In this document: positions 27,435-39,266 of the stretch, piece by piece
How positions within the stretch are numbered: position 1 is the stretch's first letter
How the letters are laid out: each line of letters starts with the position of its first letter
Source: an uncultured Pseudomonadota bacterium
Lineage (GTDB): Bacteria; Pseudomonadota; Gammaproteobacteria; Methylococcales; Methylomonadaceae
Reading direction: 5' to 3'
Assembly (NCBI GenBank): GCA_903928965.1
Contig: CAIYSZ010000087.1
Location: 1-64,000 of the forward strand
DNA length: 64,000 bases
Translations under genes and position numbers: made by a program
Notes under the pieces: generated by a model
The model's database searches: none
What the model saw: the letters and a program-made list of their open reading frames with translations, nothing else
What the model was told of the DNA's origin: nothing

Positions 27435-28447
27435 CCCAAAATCCGTTTACGGAATTGGAGCAGCTGGAAAATCTAATCGGGCGTTTGGGAGGCCGCGCTC
27501 AGGTGGAGATTGTCGAGCGTATCCCTTATAACGACCACGAGTTTCCGATACATTGTATTGTGATGGGTTCCGCGGCCGCCGATGCGCCGGTGCTGGGTTA
27601 TTTCGGCGGCGTGCACGGTTTGGAGAAAATCGGCTCGGAAGTATTGCTGTCGTATTTGGATACTTTGCTGAACTTGCTGGATTGGGATGGCGATCTTATA
27701 CAGCGTCTGCAGCGGATGCGTTTGATTTTCATGCCCATCATTAATCCGGTAGGCGTGTATTACGGTTTGCGCAGCAACGGCAACGGCGTCGATTTAATGC
27801 GGAACGCGCCGGTGGAAGCGATGGAGTGTAATAAAATATATAGCGGCCATCGCTTGAGCAACCGTTTGCCTTGGTTTCGCGGCGATTCAGAGATTATGGA
27901 AAGAGAATCGGCGGCGTTGTGCCGGGTTATCCGGCAATATTTTTTTAACGCTCCGGTATCCATTGCGGTAGATTTGCATTCGGGTTTCGGTATTCAGGAC
28001 CGGCTTTGGTTTCCATATGCATCCAGCCGCAAGCCATTTCCGGCGCTGGCCGAAGCTTTGGCCTGGAAGCGCTTGTTTGACCGTTGTTATCCGCACCACT
28101 TTTACCGGATTGAGCCCATGAGTCAGGAGTATTTGATCAATGGCGATTTGTGGGATTATTTGTACGACGATTTCGTCAAGCAGCAAACCGAGGGGCAGGT
28201 TTTTTTGCCGTTAACGCTGGAAATGGGGTCCTGGATGTGGCTGCGAAAAAATCCCTTACATTTGTTTCAACGCTATGGATGGTTTCATCCGTTAAAGCCG
28301 CACCGTAAGCAGCGTATCCTGCGCCGGCATTTCACCCTATTTGATTTCTTGAGCCGTTGCGCTTTGTATCCCGAATCCTGGCAGTGTCCGACGGCCGAGA
28401 ATAGGCAGCGCCTCATGCAAGAAGCCTTGCAGCTTTGGTATGCTTGA
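27431..28447 (+). CDS. M14-family zinc carboxypeptidase-like protein
   Basis: 'LGYFGGVHGLEKIGSEVLLSYL...FMPIINPVGVYYGLRSNGNGVDLMRN...IAVDLHSGFG'; ATGA overlap with the upstream gene. Confidence 0.75.
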   Translation: MTQNPFTELEQLENLIGRLGGRAQVEIVERIPYNDHEFPIHCIVMGSAAADAPVLGYFGGVHGLEKIGSEVLLSYLDTLLNLLDWDGDLIQRLQRMRLIFMPIINPVGVYYGLRSNGNGVDLMRNAPVEAMECNKIYSGHRLSNRLPWFRGDSEIMERESAALCRVIRQYFFNAPVSIAVDLHSGFGIQDRLWFPYASSRKPFPALAEALAWKRLFDRCYPHHFYRIEPMSQEYLINGDLWDYLYDDFVKQQTEGQVFLPLTLEMGSWMWLRKNPLHLFQRYGWFHPLKPHRKQRILRRHFTLFDFLSRCALYPESWQCPTAENRQRLMQEALQLWYA

Positions 28448-29192
28448 GGCGGATTGGCTCTTACTGCGAGGTTTGGCCAGGGAAGCCGCTCATTGGGGTG
28501 ATTTTCCGGAACAGCTAAGAGTCCGGTTTCCGGGCGTCGCGGTGCATACTCTGGACTTACCGGGGGCTGGCGACTATTATGCGGATAAAAGCCCGGCCAG
28601 TTTGACCGGCATTATGCGGCAAGTGCGTGAGGAAGGCCGTAGGTTGAATCTATCCGCGCCGCCGCGGCTTTTGGCCTTATCTCTGGGCGGGATGGTGGCA
28701 TGGGAGTGGATGTTAAACTATCCGGATGAAATTAGCGGCGCGGTTTTGATAAATACCAGTTTACCTAGTGTGAGTCCATTTTATCGGCGCTTGCGTTGGC
28801 AAAGCTATGCGCGCTTAGCGGCGATTATAGCGGAGGACGATGTTTACCGGCGGGAGTTGGCGATCATTCGTTTGGTTTGCAACCGGCGGGACCTTGATTC
28901 CGAGCTGGCGGCAAAATGGCATGAAATTCAGTGCGTGCGTCCGGTAAATCATGCCAACTTATTTAGACAATTAAAGGCGGCCGCTAGCTATCGCCCAAGT
29001 GATAGCGTGCCGCGGCAGCCGGTATTACTGTTAAATAGCCTGGGAGACCGTTTAGTTTCGCCGCTTTGCTCCAGGCGAATTGCCGAGCGGTATGGATTTT
29101 TTTTAAAAACCCATCCATGGGCAGGCCACGACTTAGTGATTGATGATAGCGAATGGTTGCTCAATCAATTGAAAATCTGGGCCGTTCCGTAA
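28440..29192 (+). CDS. Alpha/beta hydrolase
   Basis: 'LLALSLGGMVAWEWMLNYPDEISGAVLINTSL' (nucleophile elbow) and 'HPWAGHDLVIDD' (catalytic His). Confidence 0.85.
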   Translation: MLEADWLLLRGLAREAAHWGDFPEQLRVRFPGVAVHTLDLPGAGDYYADKSPASLTGIMRQVREEGRRLNLSAPPRLLALSLGGMVAWEWMLNYPDEISGAVLINTSLPSVSPFYRRLRWQSYARLAAIIAEDDVYRRELAIIRLVCNRRDLDSELAAKWHEIQCVRPVNHANLFRQLKAAASYRPSDSVPRQPVLLLNSLGDRLVSPLCSRRIAERYGFFLKTHPWAGHDLVIDDSEWLLNQLKIWAVP

Positions 29193-29196
29193 GAAA

Positions 29197-29514
29197 TTAT
29201 TTAATTTCAAATTCGTTTTTATCACGACCGGAAGCAATCAGTTCTTGCATCCATTTCGGCGCTAAACCGCGGCCTGACCAGGTTTGCAGAGGGTCGGACG
29301 GGTTGCGGTATCTTGGAGCGACCTTAATGTTTTTACGATCAAAAAGTTTGTCGGCTTCGTGAATGTCTACGGTCGCATTGATCGAAGCGGCCAAATCTTT
29401 AATTTGAGCAATGACTTCCTTACGTTTGGAAGTAAGTCTCTCTTTCAGTGCTTTCTCAGCTTTATCGATAACTTCTTGTAATTCAGCCTCGGTTAATGAT
29501 GTTAAGTCTGTCAT
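29197..29514 (-). CDS. H-NS family nucleoid-associated protein
   Basis: C-terminal 'PRYRNPSDPLQTWSGRGLAPKWMQELIASGRDKNEFEI' H-NS DNA-binding motif. Confidence 0.93.
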   Translation of the reverse strand: MTDLTSLTEAELQEVIDKAEKALKERLTSKRKEVIAQIKDLAASINATVDIHEADKLFDRKNIKVAPRYRNPSDPLQTWSGRGLAPKWMQELIASGRDKNEFEIK

Positions 29515-30290
29515 GATTTCCTCTTGAGTTTATGGACGGAAATAATTCTACCATTAAACTTAAAAAATGCAAATTTGATTAACTATTTTTTTGTAATGCT
29601 CCATTTCAAGCATTCTAAATCCGTGCAATTGGTCTGCATTGCGGCTTCAGGTTGGTCGTGTGTCCATAAACTACGTTGCATATAGGAAGATTCAGATTTG
29701 TATTTTTACAATGTACCGCGCCAGTAAAGCCAATCGGTGAAATGATCTGAGTTTGAACTGAGTGGCGATTATTGGTTAGCGTACAGGTATTTTTTTTATG
29801 CCTCCGATAGTAATCAGCCTTTTGGGCGGTAGGGATTACATCACTCGACATAAAAATGAGAGCAGCACTTAGACGTGCGTTTCATAGGGTTTAGCTAAAG
29901 TCGGGCGTCTGGGATAAGTTGATTTTCATATAAATCTTGTTGTTTTTATGCAGTGATTTGCCGGGGGCGTTCGGTCGGCGGCGAATGTTGTTTATAAATC
30001 GTCCTTTAGAAGGGTAATCATCTTTATTTGAATATTGTTGAGCGAAAATAGTTCCGGTATATGTTAGGAGCGATAACCCAAGCCGTGACGCAACGGTTTT
30101 TAACGCCGGAAACGGATTCGCGGCGCTCTTGCCGGAACCTAGAATGGAACAATCCGATTGACCGGAACGCTGAGGGCCGCGAACGCCGCCGGGGCTGGCG
30201 CATGACGGCTTCGGCGGGCTGGAACCGATGATTAAGCGCTTGCCACTACGGCGTTTTAGCAATACTATATTGATTCACACGGTTATCAAG

Positions 30291-33137
30291 ATGGTTGATG
30301 GGATGAGTAGTTTGCGGGATTTAAAAGATTCATCCGCGTTGTACGGCGCCAATGCGGATTATCTTGAATACCTTTATGAACAATACCTTAGCGATCCCGA
30401 TGCGATAACGGAAAGTTGGCGCCTACGCTTTGAGGGCATTCATGGCGGGTCGCGCGAGGATACGCCGCATAGCGTGATCGTGGAGCGATTCGAGAAACTG
30501 GCCAAGGCCGAGCCAGGCCGCTTGGCGCGGATGCAAGGATTTACCGAACAAAGCGTCAAAAAGCAATCGGCGGTGGCGCGGTTGATCAATCAATACCGGG
30601 TCAAGGGCCATCAAATCGCCGAAAATAATCCCTTGGGCCGCAACACCAGTTTGCCGGCTGATCTGGAACCCATATATTATGGTTTGACGGAAGCCGATAT
30701 GAGCACGGTGTTCGACACCGGCGGTTTATGCGGCGTGGAACGCATGCCTTTGCGCGACATTTTGCGCGCTTTGCAAAGAATTTATTGCGGCAGCGTCGGC
30801 AGTGAATTCATGCATATTGTGGATTCGGAGTCCAAGTGCTGGATTAAGAGCAAACTCGAAGGGGCGCGCACCGATTACGCCAGTCATCCGGAAAAACGTC
30901 TTTGGCTATTAAAGTTGTTAATCTCGGCCGAAAGCCTGGAACGCTTTTTACATCGTAAGTACGTCGGCCAAAAACGATTTTCGCTGGAGGGAAGCGAATC
31001 GCTGATCTTAATTCTGGACGAGATTATTCAGCGCGCCGGCGAGCGTAAGGTGCGTGAAGTAGTCTTGGGCATGGCGCACCGCGGTCGCCTGAACGTGCTG
31101 GTGAATATCCTGGGCAAAAGTCCGGCGGCGCTGTTCGGCGAGTTCGAGGGCACGCATACCTCCATTCCGGGAGCGATTACCGGCGACGTGAAGTACCATA
31201 TGGGGTTCTCGTCGAATATTTCTACTCCGGGCGGTCCTATTCATTTGACCTTGGCTTTTAATCCCTCGCATTTGGAAATTATTAATCCGGTGGTCGAGGG
31301 CTCGGTGAAGGCGCGGCAGGACAGACATGGCGAAAACGGCGCGGACGCTATCGTGCCGGTGCTGATTCACGGCGATGCCTCGTTCGCCGGCCAAGGCATT
31401 GTCATGGAAACCTTAAACATGTCGGAGACCAGGGCGTTTAATACCGGCGGCACCGTGCATATCGTGATTAATAACCAGATTGGTTTTACCACCAGCAATC
31501 CGTTCGACGCCCGTTCAACCTTGTATTGCACCGACGTGGCGAATATGGTGCAAGCGCCGGTATTTCACGTCAACGGCGACGATCCGGAAGCCGTGGCCTA
31601 CATTACCCGCATCGCGTTGGATTACCGCATGAAATTCAATAAGGACGTGGTAATCGATATGATTTGTTATCGGCGCTTGGGGCATAACGAAGCCGACGAG
31701 CCGGCGGCGACGCAACCGATGATGTACAAAAAAATTCACGCCTTGCCTGGGGTGCGGCAAATTTACGCGCAAAAATTGCAGGCCGAAGGCGTCATAAACG
31801 CCCAGCAAGTCACGGTGATGGAACAGACCTATTTGCAATTGCTGCATGAAGGTAAAGTCGTGTCCCGCCCCATCATCGAAAATAAAAATTACTCTTATTC
31901 ATCGCGTTGGAATAAATATCTCAACAAGAATTGGGACGTTCAGACGGATACGGCGGTTAGTCTGGAGCGAATTCAATTTTGCGGCGAACGGTTGCTGGAT
32001 TTGCCTTCCGGTTTTGAATTGCATCCGCAAGTGGCCAAGGTCATGGAGGCGCGCCGCAAAATGACAGCCGGCGAGCAGCCGTTGGATTGGGGGTTCGCGG
32101 AGAATCTTGCCTACGCGACCTTGCTTTTAGAAGGGTTTGATTTGCGTTTGACCGGGCAGGATATCGGGCGCGGCACTTTTTCACATCGGCATGCGATATT
32201 GTTGAATCAATTGAATGGCGATAACTATATTCCTTTGCAGTTTTTGAGCCCGGATCAGGCGCGGCCGTATATTTATAATTCCTTGCTGTCCGAGGCCGGG
32301 GTGTTGGGCTTTGAATACGGATACAGTTCCACCATGCCGGATAAGTTGGTGATTTGGGAGGCGCAATTCGGCGATTTCGCCAATGGCGCGCAAGTGGTGA
32401 TTGATCAATTCATCAGTTCCGGCGAAACTAAGTGGGGTAAACTTAGCGGTTTGGTCATGCTGTTGCCGCATGGATTGGAAGGACAAGGGCCGGAGCATTC
32501 CTCCGCGCGTCTGGAACGGTTTTTACAATTGTGCGCCGATCAAAACATGCAAGTATGCGTGCCCACCACGCCGGCGCAAATTTTCCATTTATTGCGCCGG
32601 CAAATGTTGCGCGAATATCGTAAGCCGCTGATCGTTATGAGCCCGAAAAGCTTGTTGCGGCATAGATTGGCGGTGTCCAGCCTGAATGATCTGACCGGAG
32701 GCGAATTCCAGGCGGTGATCGGCGAAATTGATGTTATAGCTCCGGAACGGGTGGAGCGAGTGGTGTTATGCAGCGGCAAGGTGTATTTCGATTTGCTGGA
32801 GGCGAGGCGGCAAGAGCAATTGGAGCATATCGCCATTATCCGCATCGAGCAGTTGTATCCGTTTCCGGCGCGGCAATTCAAGGCCGAATTGGCAAAATAT
32901 CCGAGCGTCAAACTGCTGGTGTGGTGCCAGGAGGAGCCTGAAAATCAGGGCGCTTGGTTTCAAAGCCGGCATTTTTTTCACAAGCATTGTGAATGGAAAG
33001 TGCCTATAGTATATGCTGGCCGTCCTGCTTCCGCCGCGCCCGCGGTCGGCAGCTATAAAACGCATTTGTTGGAACAAAAAGCCGTGGTGCAAGCAGCCTT
33101 GCATTCCGGGATGGAAGGAAATGATTATGAATTTTGA
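30291..33137 (+). CDS. sucA: 2-oxoglutarate dehydrogenase E1 component
   Basis: '[18 protein letters not shown]', '[11 protein letters not shown]', '[26 protein letters not shown]', '[40 protein letters not shown]'. Start 30291 or 30303. Confidence 0.96.
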   Translation: MVDGMSSLRDLKDSSALYGANADYLEYLYEQYLSDPDAITESWRLRFEGIHGGSREDTPHSVIVERFEKLAKAEPGRLARMQGFTEQSVKKQSAVARLINQYRVKGHQIAENNPLGRNTSLPADLEPIYYGLTEADMSTVFDTGGLCGVERMPLRDILRALQRIYCGSVGSEFMHIVDSESKCWIKSKLEGARTDYASHPEKRLWLLKLLISAESLERFLHRKYVGQKRFSLEGSESLILILDEIIQRAGERKVREVVLGMAHRGRLNVLVNILGKSPAALFGEFEGTHTSIPGAITGDVKYHMGFSSNISTPGGPIHLTLAFNPSHLEIINPVVEGSVKARQDRHGENGADAIVPVLIHGDASFAGQGIVMETLNMSETRAFNTGGTVHIVINNQIGFTTSNPFDARSTLYCTDVANMVQAPVFHVNGDDPEAVAYITRIALDYRMKFNKDVVIDMICYRRLGHNEADEPAATQPMMYKKIHALPGVRQIYAQKLQAEGVINAQQVTVMEQTYLQLLHEGKVVSRPIIENKNYSYSSRWNKYLNKNWDVQTDTAVSLERIQFCGERLLDLPSGFELHPQVAKVMEARRKMTAGEQPLDWGFAENLAYATLLLEGFDLRLTGQDIGRGTFSHRHAILLNQLNGDNYIPLQFLSPDQARPYIYNSLLSEAGVLGFEYGYSSTMPDKLVIWEAQFGDFANGAQVVIDQFISSGETKWGKLSGLVMLLPHGLEGQGPEHSSARLERFLQLCADQNMQVCVPTTPAQIFHLLRRQMLREYRKPLIVMSPKSLLRHRLAVSSLNDLTGGEFQAVIGEIDVIAPERVERVVLCSGKVYFDLLEARRQEQLEHIAIIRIEQLYPFPARQFKAELAKYPSVKLLVWCQEEPENQGAWFQSRHFFHKHCEWKVPIVYAGRPASAAPAVGSYKTHLLEQKAVVQAALHSGMEGNDYEF

Positions 33138-34338
33138 AATCCTAGCGCCGGTATTGCCGGAATCTGTCAGCGACGCCACCTTGGTGCTATGGCATAAGCA
33201 GCCCGGTGAAAAAGTGGCGGAAGGCGAGAACTTGGCTGATTTGGAAACCGATAAGATTATTTTAGAAGTTCCCGCGCCCAGAGCCGGAGTTTTAAAGGAT
33301 ATTTTAAAATTCGGCGGCGATACGGTATTGGGCGGAGAAATTATAGCCTTGCTCGAATCTGATGAAACCGCCGCGGCCCAATCTTCCCCGGCTGAGGATG
33401 CGGTCGCCGCCGCGCCGTCTTTGAGTCCGGGTGTGCGGCGTCTGGTGGCGGAAACAGAGGTCGACGCCGGCGCGATTAACGGTTCCGGCAAGCATGGGCG
33501 GATTTTGAAAAGCGACGTGATTGAGTATTTGCAAACCCAGGCCGAGCAGCAACCCGCCGTGCCCGCGGCGAGGCCGGCTCCGGTTGCCGTGGACCTTCCC
33601 GCGCCTTCGGCTGCCGCGGTTTCCGCCATTGCCAGCTTGCGACCCGAGCAACGGGTGCCGATGACCAGACTGCGGGCCAAGATTGCCGAGCGTTTACTGC
33701 AAGCGCAGCAGAATGCGGCGATGCTGACCACGTTTAATGAAGTCAATTTGAAGGCCGTGATTGAATTGCGCAATCAATACAAAGCCCGCTTCGAGGAAAA
33801 ACACGCTATTAAATTGGGGTTTATGTCGTTCTTCGTGAAGGCCGCCATCGAAGCCTTGAAACGCTATCCGGCTATCAATGCTTCAATTGACGGCAACGAT
33901 ATTATTTACCATGGTTATTACGATATCGGCATCGCCGTGTCCACTCAACGCGGCCTGATTGTGCCGATTTTGCGCGACGCCGACCAATTGGATTTCGCCG
34001 GCATCGAAAAAGGCATTGCCGATTTTAGCCAAAAGGCGAAAAAAGGATCGATTAGCGTCGAGGATTTAAGCGGCGGTACTTTCACCATTACCAATGGCGG
34101 TATTTTCGGCTCCATGCTGTCCACGCCGATTTTAAATCCGCCGCAAAGTGCGATCTTAGGCATGCACGCCATCAAGGACCGGCCGGTGGTGGAAAACGGA
34201 GAAATCGTGATTCGGCCCATTATGTATTTGGCTTTGTCCTATGATCACCGCTTGGTGGACGGCAAGGATGCGGTTCAATTCCTAGGCCTGATCAAGGAAT
34301 GCCTGGAAGCGCCGGCGCATTTATTGTTAAATATTTAG
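33127..34338 (+). CDS. sucB: Dihydrolipoyllysine-residue succinyltransferase (E2)
   Basis: Lipoyl domain '[24 protein letters not shown]'; catalytic '[16 protein letters not shown]'. Start 33121/33127. Confidence 0.95.
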   Translation: MNFEILAPVLPESVSDATLVLWHKQPGEKVAEGENLADLETDKIILEVPAPRAGVLKDILKFGGDTVLGGEIIALLESDETAAAQSSPAEDAVAAAPSLSPGVRRLVAETEVDAGAINGSGKHGRILKSDVIEYLQTQAEQQPAVPAARPAPVAVDLPAPSAAAVSAIASLRPEQRVPMTRLRAKIAERLLQAQQNAAMLTTFNEVNLKAVIELRNQYKARFEEKHAIKLGFMSFFVKAAIEALKRYPAINASIDGNDIIYHGYYDIGIAVSTQRGLIVPILRDADQLDFAGIEKGIADFSQKAKKGSISVEDLSGGTFTITNGGIFGSMLSTPILNPPQSAILGMHAIKDRPVVENGEIVIRPIMYLALSYDHRLVDGKDAVQFLGLIKECLEAPAHLLLNI

Positions 34339-34359
34339 TCAGAGCCCCAATCCGGAATC

Positions 34360-35013
34360 ATGTTGCATTTTTCCATTACTCCGGTGACTCCCTACCGGCA
34401 AAATTGCACCTTGCTGATCTGTGGGCGAAGCAAGAAAGCGGCGGTGATCGATCCGGGCGGCGATGTTGAATTATTGCTGGACTGGGTGCGGCGCGAGGAG
34501 GCCCAAGTGGAGGCGGTGTTGTTGACGCATGGGCATTTGGACCATGTCGGCGGCGCGGCGGAACTGGCGGCTGCCTTGGGCGCGCCGATATGGGGGCCGC
34601 GGCAAGAAGATGATTTTCTATTGCAAGGGTTGCCGGAGCAAGCTCGATATTTCGGTTTTCCGTATCATCCGCCCTTGACTCCCGACCGTTGGCTCAATGA
34701 TGGCGAAACCGTCACCATCGGAGATTTGAGCTTGCAGGTCTTGCATTGTCCAGGCCATACGCCCGGGCACGTGGTGTTTTTTAGCGCGGAAGAGCAATTG
34801 GCGCTGGTTGGAGACGTATTGTTCAAAGGTTCCATCGGTCGCACCGATTTTCCGCGCGGCGATCATCAAACCTTATTGCATTCGATCACCCGAAAATTAT
34901 GGCCCTTGGGCCAGGATGTCAGGTTCATACCGGGGCATGGTCCTATGTCGACGTTCGGCTATGAGATGCGGAACAATCCGTTCCTTGGCGCCGCCCGCGC
35001 CGTCAACGGGTAA
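34360..35013 (+). CDS. MBL-fold metallo-hydrolase (glyoxalase II-like)
   Basis: 'LLTHGHLDHVGGAAELA', 'LHCPGHTPGHVVFF', 'LVGDVLFKGSIGRTDFP'. Confidence 0.93.
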   Translation: MLHFSITPVTPYRQNCTLLICGRSKKAAVIDPGGDVELLLDWVRREEAQVEAVLLTHGHLDHVGGAAELAAALGAPIWGPRQEDDFLLQGLPEQARYFGFPYHPPLTPDRWLNDGETVTIGDLSLQVLHCPGHTPGHVVFFSAEEQLALVGDVLFKGSIGRTDFPRGDHQTLLHSITRKLWPLGQDVRFIPGHGPMSTFGYEMRNNPFLGAARAVNG

Positions 35014-35025
35014 GGCGCGGCGGAT

Positions 35026-36153
35026 TTGGCCCAAGCTAAGTGCATGCTCGGGCTGCGATTTTTCGTCCTTACGCTGGGGTTGTCGCTAGCGCCGCCTATC
35101 GCCATGGCCGGCGAATTGTCCGTACACGCCAGTCCTGCCCTGTTGAAATTGGTTACCGTGGCGGAACTGCAACCGCAGGCCTTGGATTCGGTCTTGGATC
35201 TCCCGGCGCGCGTAGTGCTTGACCAATCCAGGGTGGCGCGCATCGGCGCCACGGTGACTGGCAGGGTCACTGAAATTCATGCGGTACTGGGCCAATCCGT
35301 AAAAAAAGGCGAACGCCTGGCTCAATTGAACAGCACCGAATTGAGTTTGGCGCAGTCGGATTATTTGAAGGCCAGTTCCCATGTCAATTTACGGCGGATT
35401 ACCGTGCAACGCGCCGAGCGCTTATTTAGCGACGGCATTTTGGCCGAGGCGGAATTGCAGGAGCGGCAAGCTGTACTCAACGAGGCGGAAGTGGATTTGC
35501 GCGCCGCCGAGGATAGACTACGAGTTTTGGGCATGAGTGAGGCCGATTTGGAGCGTTTGGCCAAGCAACGCACGATTTATTCCTACTCCCCGGTGACCGC
35601 CAGTATAGAAGGGGTGGTGATTGAGACTCATATCGCGGTCGGTCAAGTGGTGCAACCGGCCGACGCATTATACACGGTGGCTGATTTGTCCCAGCTGTGG
35701 CTGGTGGCGGAAGCGCCGGAACAACAAGCGCATTGGGCCCGGCAAGGCGACCGGGCCTTTGCCGAGGTGCCCGCGCTGCCTGGGGTAGAGGTCAGCGGCA
35801 AACTGATTTACGTGGCGGATTTGGTGAATCCGGAGACCCGCACCGTCACTTTGCGCATGGCCTTGGCCAATCCGAAGCGCTGGTTCAAACCGGAAATGCT
35901 GGCAACCTTGAAAATCAGCAAACCTGGAGCCCCGGCGCTGTCGGCTCCGAATCAGGCTTTGATTCGGGAAAACCAATCGGATTATGTTTATGTGGAAACC
36001 GCGCCGGGCGTGTTTAGCTTGCGTCAAGTGAAACTGGGCGAGGAGCTGGGGGAGCGGCGCGTGTTGCTGGAAGGGGTGCGCGCCGGCGAGCGCATTGTGG
36101 TTGACGGCGCTTTTCATGTCAATAATGAGCGCATGCGTAGCGCGGCGCAATAG
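35026..36153 (+). CDS. RND efflux periplasmic adaptor (CusB/CzcB-like)
   Basis: 'ARIGATVTGRVTEIHAVLGQSVKKGERLAQLNSTELSLAQSDYLKA...GVVIETHIAVGQVVQPADALYTVADLSQLWLVAEAPE'. ATG at 35044 is an alternative start. Confidence 0.92.
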   Translation: MAQAKCMLGLRFFVLTLGLSLAPPIAMAGELSVHASPALLKLVTVAELQPQALDSVLDLPARVVLDQSRVARIGATVTGRVTEIHAVLGQSVKKGERLAQLNSTELSLAQSDYLKASSHVNLRRITVQRAERLFSDGILAEAELQERQAVLNEAEVDLRAAEDRLRVLGMSEADLERLAKQRTIYSYSPVTASIEGVVIETHIAVGQVVQPADALYTVADLSQLWLVAEAPEQQAHWARQGDRAFAEVPALPGVEVSGKLIYVADLVNPETRTVTLRMALANPKRWFKPEMLATLKISKPGAPALSAPNQALIRENQSDYVYVETAPGVFSLRQVKLGEELGERRVLLEGVRAGERIVVDGAFHVNNERMRSAAQ

Positions 36154-36161
36154 GAGGCAGG

Positions 36162-39100
36162 TTGGTAAACGAGCTAATCCGCATGGCCTTGCGGCAGCGC
36201 ATTTTGGTGCTGACGGCGGCGGCGTTGGCTTTAATCCTGGGCTGGCGCGCCATAACGGAATTATCCGTTGACGCCTTTCCGGACGTAACCAATATTCAGG
36301 TGCAGGTCGCCACTGAGGTGTTTAGCCGTTCGCCGGATGAGGTTGAACGTTTGGTGACCATTCCATTGGAGACAGCCTTGGCCGGCTTGCCCGGTTTGGA
36401 GGATATGCGCTCGCTGAATAAAAACGGTTTGTCATTGATTACCTTGGTGTTTACCGAGGATACCGATATCTACTTCGCCCGGCAGCTGGTCATGGAGCGT
36501 TTGATTGAAGTAGCTCGAATGATGCCGGCTGATGTTTCTCCATTACTAGGGCCGGTGTCCTCGGGTTTGGGTGAGGTGTATCAATATATCTTGCGCCGCG
36601 ACGGCGACGCCGGCCAGCTTAGCGAACAGGAATTGCAGTTTAGGCGGGAAATTCAGGACTGGGTGGTGCGTCCGCTATTACGCACCATCGCCGGAGTGAC
36701 GGAAGTCAACTCCCAAGGCGGATTCGTCAAACAATTTCAGGTGTTAATCGATCCGGATCGGCTATACCATTACCGTATCAGCCTGCAAGATGTGTTCAAT
36801 GCTTTGAAGTTGAATAACGCCAACAGCGGCGGCGGCGTACTGCAGCATTACGCCGAACAATATTTGATCCGCGGCGTGGGTTTGATTAAGGACGTGGAGG
36901 ATATTGGCGATATCGTATTAAAAGAAGAAAACTCGGTACCGTTGCATGTAAATGACATCGCCGAAATCCGAATCGGACACGAAACGCGCTCCGGCGCGGT
37001 ATTGCAGGATGGTGACAGCGAGGCGGTGGGCGGCATTGTTTTAATGCTGCGTGGAGCGAACGCCAAGGAGGTCGTGCAACGAGTCAAGGCCAGGGTATTT
37101 GAAATAAACCAAAAAGGGATTTTGCCGGATGGCCTGAAAATCGTGCCTTACTACGACCGTAGCGATTTGGTGGATACCGCCTTACGTACCGTGACCAAAG
37201 TGCTGCTGGAAGGCGTGGTGTTGGTGGTGTTGGTGTTATTCATTTTCCTAGGCGACGTGCGCTCCAGTTTAATTGTCGTCTGCACCTTATTGCTGACCCC
37301 GCTGCTAACTTTTATGGCCATGAACTATCTGCATATGTCGGCCAATTTAATGTCGCTGGGCGGTTTGGCGATTGCCATCGGTTTGATGGTGGACGGTTCG
37401 GTGGTGGTGGTGGAAAACGCTTTCCGCTTGTTGTCGCTTGGCAAGAACGGCGGCAAAACCCGGTTGAAAGTGGTGGAAGCCGCAGCGCAAGAGGTGGCGA
37501 CGCCGGTATTGTTCGGCGTGGGCATCATTATTTTGGTGTTCATGCCATTGATGACATTGCAAGGCATGGAAGGCAAATTGTTCGCGCCCTTGGCGCATAG
37601 TATTGCCATTGCCTTGCTGATTTCCCTGGCTTTGTCGCTGACGCTGTCTCCGGTATTGTGTTCACTGGGTTTGGAAGGGCGCATCGGCGAGCATGACACG
37701 CGGCCGATAGCGTTTTTAAAGCGGCGCTATCTAGGCTTATTGGATTGGGCCCTGGCTAATGGCGGCAAGGTAGCGGTGGCGGCCTCGTGTCTATTGGCGC
37801 TGACCTTAGGGTTGTTTCCGTTCTTGGGCGTGTCGTTTATTCCGGTTATGAAGGAGGGCTCCATCGTAGCCGGCATCATTCGGCCGCCGAACATTTCCTT
37901 GGAAGAGTCAATTAAAATAGAGCGGCAGGCCATGCGGCTAATGCTGCAAACGCCCGGCGTCGTTAGCGTGGTTTCCAATATAGGCCGCGGCGAAAGTCCG
38001 GCCGATCCGCAAGGGCAAAATGAGTCCACGCCGATAGCGACTTTGTCCCCTAAAAGCGAATGGCCCAAGGATTGGACTCAGGATACGATAGCCGACGCAC
38101 TTTCCGCGCGTTTGAAACAAAACATTCCCGGCGTGGAAATTGTGATGTCGCAACCCATCGCCGCCAAGGTGGATGAAATGGTGACCGGGGTGCGTTCCGA
38201 CGTGGCGGTTAAAGTGTTCGGCGACGACTTGGAACGTTTAAAACATCTGGCCGAGCAAGTGGCGGTGTTGGCGAACGAGGTCAATGGCGCGCGCGACGTC
38301 CGGGTGGAACGGGTCAGCGGCCAACAATATCTCAACATCAACATCGACCGGCAGGCCATCGCCAGGCATGGTTTGAACGTCAGCGATATTCACGATGTCA
38401 TTGAATCCGCCATCGCCGGCAAAAAAGCCACCGAAATTTATCAAGGAGAGCGCAGATTTAGCGCCGGGGTGCGCTTGCCGGAGGAATTCAGGAATAACGT
38501 CAACGTGATTGAGAATTTTATGCTCACTTCGCCGCACGGGGCGCGGGTGCGTTTAGGCGACGTGGCTAAATTCAGCATAGACGATGGTCCGGCGCAGATC
38601 AGCCGGGAAATGGGCAAGCGGCGAGTGGTGGCGGCCATCAACGTGCGCGGCCGCGATTTGGGCGGGTTCGTGCAGGAATTGCGGCAAAGCGTGGAGCAAA
38701 ATTTACATTTGCCAGAAGGTTATTATTTGCAATGGGGCGGGCAATTTCAGAATATGCAGCGCGCCATGCATCATTTGCAATTGATTGTACCGATTACCGT
38801 GGCGGCGATATTTTTTTTATTGTTTATGTTGTTCAAATCGTTACGCTTCGCCGCGCTGATTATTCTGGTATTGCCGTTTGCTTCCATGGGCGGTGTGGTG
38901 ACCCTGTATATTAGCGGCGAATATTTGTCGGTGCCGGCTTCGGTGGGCTTTATCGCCTTATGGGGCATTGCCGTGCTGAACGGGGTAGTGTTGATTTCAT
39001 ATCTGCAAAAAATCCAGGATAGCGGTTTGCCTTTATTGCAGGCGGTGCGGCTGGGCTGCGAGCAACGGTTTCGGCCGGTGATGATGACGGCCACGGTGGC

Positions 39101-39266
39101 GATGCTGGGTCTGTTGCCGTTTTTGTTCTCTAGCGATCCGGGCTCCGAGGTGCAAAAACCGTTGGCTATTGTGGTGATCGGCGGTTTGATCAGCTCCACC
39201 TTGCTGACTTTATTGGTGTTGCCGGTGTTATACGTCTGGCTGTTGCGGCGGCAGGGCGCTAGTTAA
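36162..39266 (+). CDS. RND heavy-metal-type efflux pump inner membrane protein (CzcA/CusA family)
   Basis: ~1034 aa; 'DAFPDVTNIQVQVATEVFSRSPDEVERLVTIPLETALAGLPGLE', 'GGLAIAIGLMVDGSVVVVENAFR', 'PVMMTATVAMLGLLPF'. TTG start likely. Confidence 0.95.
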   Translation: MVNELIRMALRQRILVLTAAALALILGWRAITELSVDAFPDVTNIQVQVATEVFSRSPDEVERLVTIPLETALAGLPGLEDMRSLNKNGLSLITLVFTEDTDIYFARQLVMERLIEVARMMPADVSPLLGPVSSGLGEVYQYILRRDGDAGQLSEQELQFRREIQDWVVRPLLRTIAGVTEVNSQGGFVKQFQVLIDPDRLYHYRISLQDVFNALKLNNANSGGGVLQHYAEQYLIRGVGLIKDVEDIGDIVLKEENSVPLHVNDIAEIRIGHETRSGAVLQDGDSEAVGGIVLMLRGANAKEVVQRVKARVFEINQKGILPDGLKIVPYYDRSDLVDTALRTVTKVLLEGVVLVVLVLFIFLGDVRSSLIVVCTLLLTPLLTFMAMNYLHMSANLMSLGGLAIAIGLMVDGSVVVVENAFRLLSLGKNGGKTRLKVVEAAAQEVATPVLFGVGIIILVFMPLMTLQGMEGKLFAPLAHSIAIALLISLALSLTLSPVLCSLGLEGRIGEHDTRPIAFLKRRYLGLLDWALANGGKVAVAASCLLALTLGLFPFLGVSFIPVMKEGSIVAGIIRPPNISLEESIKIERQAMRLMLQTPGVVSVVSNIGRGESPADPQGQNESTPIATLSPKSEWPKDWTQDTIADALSARLKQNIPGVEIVMSQPIAAKVDEMVTGVRSDVAVKVFGDDLERLKHLAEQVAVLANEVNGARDVRVERVSGQQYLNINIDRQAIARHGLNVSDIHDVIESAIAGKKATEIYQGERRFSAGVRLPEEFRNNVNVIENFMLTSPHGARVRLGDVAKFSIDDGPAQISREMGKRRVVAAINVRGRDLGGFVQELRQSVEQNLHLPEGYYLQWGGQFQNMQRAMHHLQLIVPITVAAIFFLLFMLFKSLRFAALIILVLPFASMGGVVTLYISGEYLSVPASVGFIALWGIAVLNGVVLISYLQKIQDSGLPLLQAVRLGCEQRFRPVMMTATVAMLGLLPFLFSSDPGSEVQKPLAIVVIGGLISSTLLTLLVLPVLYVWLLRRQGAS

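Noticed and set aside
29615-30262. Minus-strand ORFs between hns and sucA (78 aa and 123 aa)
   Set aside because: No RBS, biased compositions, no recognisable motifs; the second overlaps the sucA start region.
32766-33773. 335-aa minus-strand ORF across sucA/sucB
   Set aside because: Antisense shadow; Ala/Ser/Thr-rich translation with no family resemblance.
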